This document shows, in pieces, positions 51,280-54,327 of a stretch of 54,327 bases of DNA. Position 1 is the first letter of the stretch. The number at the start of each line of letters is the position of its first letter. The notes beneath the pieces are model-generated. The model saw nothing but the letters and a program-made list of their open reading frames with translations, was not told the origin of the DNA and made no database searches. Source of the stretch: Deltaproteobacteria bacterium (GTDB taxonomy: Bacteria; Desulfobacterota; Desulfobulbia; Desulfobulbales; Desulfurivibrionaceae); NCBI GenBank assembly GCA_013349285.1, contig DUZU01000021.1, positions 1-54,327 on the forward strand, written 5' to 3'. A program made the position numbers and the translations under genes.

Positions 51280-52263
51280 ATGAGTTCATTTCAGCATACA
51301 ATAAAGAAAACGATACGATTTCGGGGAATCGGGTTGCATTCCGGTAAGCCGGTTACCTTGACCATTTTGCCCGCCGAGGTAAATAGCGGCATTCGTTTTG
51401 TCCGGTCCGATATGAACCAGGAGGCGCCTACCCCTGCCTTTATGGACAGAATTATTGATACCCGCTTGGCAACCACCATCGGCACCGAGGATGATGCGCC
51501 GATTTCCACCACCGAGCATTTGCTCGCCGCCTTGGTTGGCATGGGGGTGGACAACGCTATTGTTGAGATCGATGGCCCTGAAGTGCCGATCATGGACGGC
51601 AGCGCCGGTCCCTTTGTTCATGTTCTGAAAAAGATCGGTCGCAGCCGGCAGAATGCCAGCCGCTGGATGCTGAAGATTCTTAAGGAGATTTCGTATCAAG
51701 ACGGTGACACCTATGTGAAGATTTTGCCTCATAACGGTTTTAAGGTCACCTGTGAAATTGATTTTGATCATGCCTTTATTCGTAAGCAGACCTATTCGGC
51801 AAATATTAACCCGAAAAAGTTTGCTCAGGAACTTGCCGCCGCCCGGACCTTCGGCTTTCTCGATCAGGTGGAGATGCTGCGGCAAAACGGCTTGGCCCTC
51901 GGCGGTTCTCTTGACAATGCTATTGTTATCGATGAGACCGGGGTGGTTAATGCCGACGGTCTGCGTTTTGCCGATGAGTTTGCCAGGCATAAGGCCTTGG
52001 ATTTGATCGGCGATCTCGCTCTGCTCGGCTTCCCGTTGCTTGGCCATGTCATGGCCCGCAAATCCGGCCATGGCCATCATTTTGCTTTGATGCAGCAACT
52101 TGCCGCCCAGCCCGATCGCTGGGATCTGGTTACCTATGAAAAGGAAGGCGAAAACAGGGTGCTCGAAAAGGTCGCCAGTACCACCAGGGAGGCCGGCGAC
52201 ATGCTGCTCTCCTATCTGGTGCCGCCCTCGGTCGCGCTTGCCGGAGAGCCCTGCATGGCTTAA
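51280..52263 (+). CDS. lpxC: UDP-3-O-acyl-N-acetylglucosamine deacetylase
   Basis: Zinc hydrolase and committed step of lipid A synthesis. The 327-residue protein shows HTIKKTIRFRGIGLHSGKPV, the first zinc His plus catalytic Glu in ISTTEHLLAAL, EIDGPEVPIMDGSA, the second and third zinc ligands in FARHKALDLIGDLAL, and the catalytic His in KSGHGHHFALM. It is about 20 residues longer than E. coli LpxC at the C-terminus. A 240-base gap separates it from lpxK, so it has its own promoter; a terminator follows. Confidence 0.96.
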   Translation: MSSFQHTIKKTIRFRGIGLHSGKPVTLTILPAEVNSGIRFVRSDMNQEAPTPAFMDRIIDTRLATTIGTEDDAPISTTEHLLAALVGMGVDNAIVEIDGPEVPIMDGSAGPFVHVLKKIGRSRQNASRWMLKILKEISYQDGDTYVKILPHNGFKVTCEIDFDHAFIRKQTYSANINPKKFAQELAAARTFGFLDQVEMLRQNGLALGGSLDNAIVIDETGVVNADGLRFADEFARHKALDLIGDLALLGFPLLGHVMARKSGHGHHFALMQQLAAQPDRWDLVTYEKEGENRVLEKVASTTREAGDMLLSYLVPPSVALAGEPCMA

Positions 52264-52291
52264 GCTGCAGTCTTTATCTATTAGCTGTTCC

Positions 52292-52327
52292 AACCCGCAG
52301 TCGTCTATGGCCTCTGCGGGTTTTTTT
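52292..52327 (+). terminator. Intrinsic terminator of lpxC
   Basis: AACCCGCAG pairs with CTGCGGGTT around a 13-base loop and seven T follow; 29 bases after the stop codon. Confidence 0.85.
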
Positions 52328-52564
52328 GTGTCAAGGGTCCGGGTATTGTTGTTTGTTTCCGAGCTAATTTATTGTCCTGTCGGGTTTCCTTGTTGCAAAG
52401 CTGTACGAAGCTGGTAATTTGGGACATTCCGGTTGTCTTTACTTTTAGAATATTGCGGCGTTGCGGCTTGCTTGCCGTGCCGGTTGTTTTTATCTGTCAT
52501 CACTGATACGATTTTATCAGGTGTTGATCTCTTGGGCTTGGAGAGAATATAAGGAGAAGGTTCC

Positions 52565-53401
52565 ATGGGTTTTTCCGGGAAATTAGGATTTGTCGGCGGC
52601 GGTTTGATGGCCGAGGCTTTGATTAAAGGGGTGTTGCAGGCCGGGCTGGTTGGGGCTGACCAGATTGTGGTGGCTGATCCCAGTGAGGCGCGGCGTAATC
52701 TGCTGCAAAGTGAATACAAGGTAGCGGTGTTAGCCGATGCGGTTGAGCTGTGGAGCCGGTGCAAGGTGGTGGTGCTTGCGGTCAAACCCCAGGTTGTTAC
52801 CAAGGTCCTGGCGAGCTGCAAGGCGCATATCGTTGATAACCTGCTCATCTCCATTGCCGCCGGGATTCCCTTGGCCTTGCTTGAAAAAGGGGTGCAGGGC
52901 ACCGGTTGCCGGGTAATCAGGGTTATGCCCAATACCCCGGCCATTGTTCTTGAGGGCGCTTCGGCCTTGAGCTGCGGCCAAGGGGTGGTTGAGGCGGATT
53001 TGGCGATTGCCAAGGGTATTTTTGAGGCGGTGGGTCTTACCGTTGTTGTTGACGAGAATTATCTTGATGCGGTAACCGGCTTGAGCGGCAGCGGGCCGGC
53101 CTATGTTTTTACTTTTATCGAGGCATTGATAGATGCTGGGGTCAAGGTGGGACTGGCGCGTCCGGTGGCCGAAACCCTGGCCATGCAGACCGTGCTGGGC
53201 TCGGTTCGGCTGGCCATGCATGAGGGTAAACATCCGGCCGAGCTGCGCGCCATGGTAACCTCCCCCGGCGGCACCACTATTGCCGGGTTGCATGAGCTTG
53301 AACGGGGTGCTTTTCGTTCTGTCATAATGGATACGGTGGAAGCCGCAACCAAACGTTCCGCCGAGTTGGGCAAGTTGGTCCTGGCTGACGATAACAAATA
53401 A
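52565..53401 (+). CDS. proC: Pyrroline-5-carboxylate reductase
   Basis: Last step of proline synthesis, NAD(P)H-dependent. The 278-residue protein has the N-terminal nucleotide fold LGFVGGGLMAEALIKG, VLAVKPQ, SIAAGIPL, RVMPNTPA, the dimer motif LSGSGPAYVFTFIEAL and the C-terminal VTSPGGTTIAGLHELE. ATG start follows AGGAGAAGG. nadK starts 16 bases after it, so co-transcription is likely. Confidence 0.96.
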   Translation: MGFSGKLGFVGGGLMAEALIKGVLQAGLVGADQIVVADPSEARRNLLQSEYKVAVLADAVELWSRCKVVVLAVKPQVVTKVLASCKAHIVDNLLISIAAGIPLALLEKGVQGTGCRVIRVMPNTPAIVLEGASALSCGQGVVEADLAIAKGIFEAVGLTVVVDENYLDAVTGLSGSGPAYVFTFIEALIDAGVKVGLARPVAETLAMQTVLGSVRLAMHEGKHPAELRAMVTSPGGTTIAGLHELERGAFRSVIMDTVEAATKRSAELGKLVLADDNK

Positions 53402-53417
53402 GCGTGGTTGGTTTGTG

Positions 53418-54254
53418 ATGAATATCCGAAAGGTCGGCATTATCTGTCGCAAGGACTCGCCTGATGCGCAACAGATGGCTGATGAGCTGGTGGTTTGGCT
53501 CGGCACCCATTCAATAAGCGCGGTAGTTGATCAAATCAGCGAGGAGATGGATCTTCTTGTGATTCTCGGCGGCGATGGCACCTTGCTCCATGTGGCCGAT
53601 AGGGCCAGCATGTATCGGATTCCGGTGGTCGGGGTTAATCTCGGTGATCTCGGCTTCTTGACCGAGGTCGGAGTCGCTGAGCGTTTTGATGTATTGCAGC
53701 GCATCCTTGCCGGTGATGTCGTGGTTGAGGAGCGGATGATGCTCAAGGCCGGGATCAGCAAGAAGGGCCGGGTCAAGGAGTGGAAATACGCCCTCAACGA
53801 TGTGGTGGTTAACAAGGGAAGCATTGATCAGCTGGTTAAGCTTCGCACCTGGGCTGATCACGAATATATTACCACCTATCGGGCGGACGGCTTGATTTTT
53901 TCAACGCCGACCGGCTCCACCGCTTATAATCTTTCCGCCGGCGGCCCCATTGTCAAGCCCGGGCTCCGTTCGATCATGGTGACGCCGATTTGTCCGTTTA
54001 TGCTCGAAAGTCGGCCCGTTCTCCTGCCCTCCACCGTGCGGCTCAGGACCAGCCTTGCCGAGGCGGCCAGTGATGTGAAGGTGATCGTTGACGGGCAGTA
54101 TGTGTGGGAGATGTCGGCCGGCGACACCCTGGAGGTTGAGGCTTCCGAGAATCACCTGCTTTTGATCTGTTCTCCCCAGAAGGATTACTTCGAGATATTG
54201 CGTAATAAGTTGAACTGGGGCGGGCGGGCCATGCGGTCGCAAATTAAGGAATAA
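53418..54254 (+). CDS. nadK: NAD kinase
   Basis: ATP (or polyphosphate)-dependent phosphorylation of NAD to NADP. The 278-residue protein carries LVILGGDGTLLHVAD, VGVNLGDLGFLTEV, the ALNDVVV stretch, TYRADGLIFSTPTGSTAYNL and SAGGPIVKP, all of the family. ATG 53418 is used; a GTG one codon earlier is possible. A terminator follows. Confidence 0.96.
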   Translation: MNIRKVGIICRKDSPDAQQMADELVVWLGTHSISAVVDQISEEMDLLVILGGDGTLLHVADRASMYRIPVVGVNLGDLGFLTEVGVAERFDVLQRILAGDVVVEERMMLKAGISKKGRVKEWKYALNDVVVNKGSIDQLVKLRTWADHEYITTYRADGLIFSTPTGSTAYNLSAGGPIVKPGLRSIMVTPICPFMLESRPVLLPSTVRLRTSLAEAASDVKVIVDGQYVWEMSAGDTLEVEASENHLLLICSPQKDYFEILRNKLNWGGRAMRSQIKE

Positions 54255-54276
54255 ATCAGGGCTGCTGACAACAGCG

Positions 54277-54312
54277 AAAAAAGGCAGGCCATAACTGGTC
54301 TGCCTTTTTTTA
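54277..54312 (+). terminator. Intrinsic terminator of proC-nadK
   Basis: AAGGCAGGCCA and TGGTCTGCCTT pair (one mismatch or G-U) around TAAC, with A-run before and seven T after; about 25 bases from the nadK stop. Confidence 0.88.
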
Positions 54313-54327
54313 TACTGATTGCCATCG

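Noticed and set aside
1..54327. CRISPR arrays, insertion sequences, prophage or integrase genes
   Set aside because: No regularly spaced repeats, transposase-like or integrase-like products were found on either strand.

Overview
The window is a gene-dense stretch of the chromosome of a Gram-negative bacterium. Lipid A and Kdo genes (lpxC, lpxK, waaA), a Lipid II flippase (murJ), several predicted outer-membrane or lipoproteins, many sensory genes and the general style of the proteins suggest a deltaproteobacterium (Desulfobacterota, perhaps Desulfobulbales-like). That placement is inference from protein style; there is no 16S rRNA here. No insertion sequence, phage, integrase or CRISPR array is visible.

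Layout. 1-6.8 kb, plus strand: rsfS, gpmI, thrC, a cyclic-nucleotide-binding-domain histidine kinase, a purine nucleoside phosphorylase and an MTA/SAH deaminase. 6.8-12 kb, minus strand: a GAF/HD-GYP membrane protein, then a zinc-type ABC importer operon (RHH regulator-znuA-znuC-znuB) led by a promoter that overlaps repeat sequences. 12.2-17.1 kb, plus strand: two TatA proteins, a WD40/Sel1 fusion, an acetyltransferase and a GalT-like nucleotidyltransferase. 17.2-25.3 kb, minus strand: an SLC12-like transporter, class II aldolase, three receiver-domain proteins, an MFS (UMF1-type) transporter, a CDP-alcohol phosphatidyltransferase and YjbQ. 25.6-30.3 kb, plus strand: dGTPase-like HD protein, ClC-CBS channel, a small secreted helical protein and an outer-membrane barrel gene broken by one in-frame TAA.

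30.4-32.9 kb holds the divergent ilvC/ilvY pair with a LysR-type operator between them. 33-37.3 kb holds a LuxR-type regulator, a decayed MCP start, an intact MCP and a CheW. 37.3-40.2 kb is the most accessory part: a long-stem hairpin, a Cys-rich small ORF, a minus-strand zinc-ribbon-like gene with an in-frame TGA followed by a SECIS-like stem-loop, a lipoprotein, a double-BON lipoprotein and a secreted MORN protein. 40.2-46.1 kb: trmJ, a small unknown gene, a REP-like palindrome, tRNA-His, a zinc-ribbon protein, glucokinase, purM and a MoaB/MogA protein. 46.3-54.3 kb: murJ, rsmE divergent from waaA-lpxK with start codons only six bases apart, lpxC, proC and nadK.

How the genes work together: most form ordinary housekeeping modules (lower glycolysis, amino acid synthesis, purine salvage, envelope synthesis). 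The points most worth checking are the TGA-containing zinc-ribbon gene (candidate selenoprotein versus nonsense mutation), the RHH metal-regulator module in front of znuACB, the PNP-deaminase pair that may salvage methylthioadenosine through methylthioinosine, and the compound hairpin at 37.4 kb.
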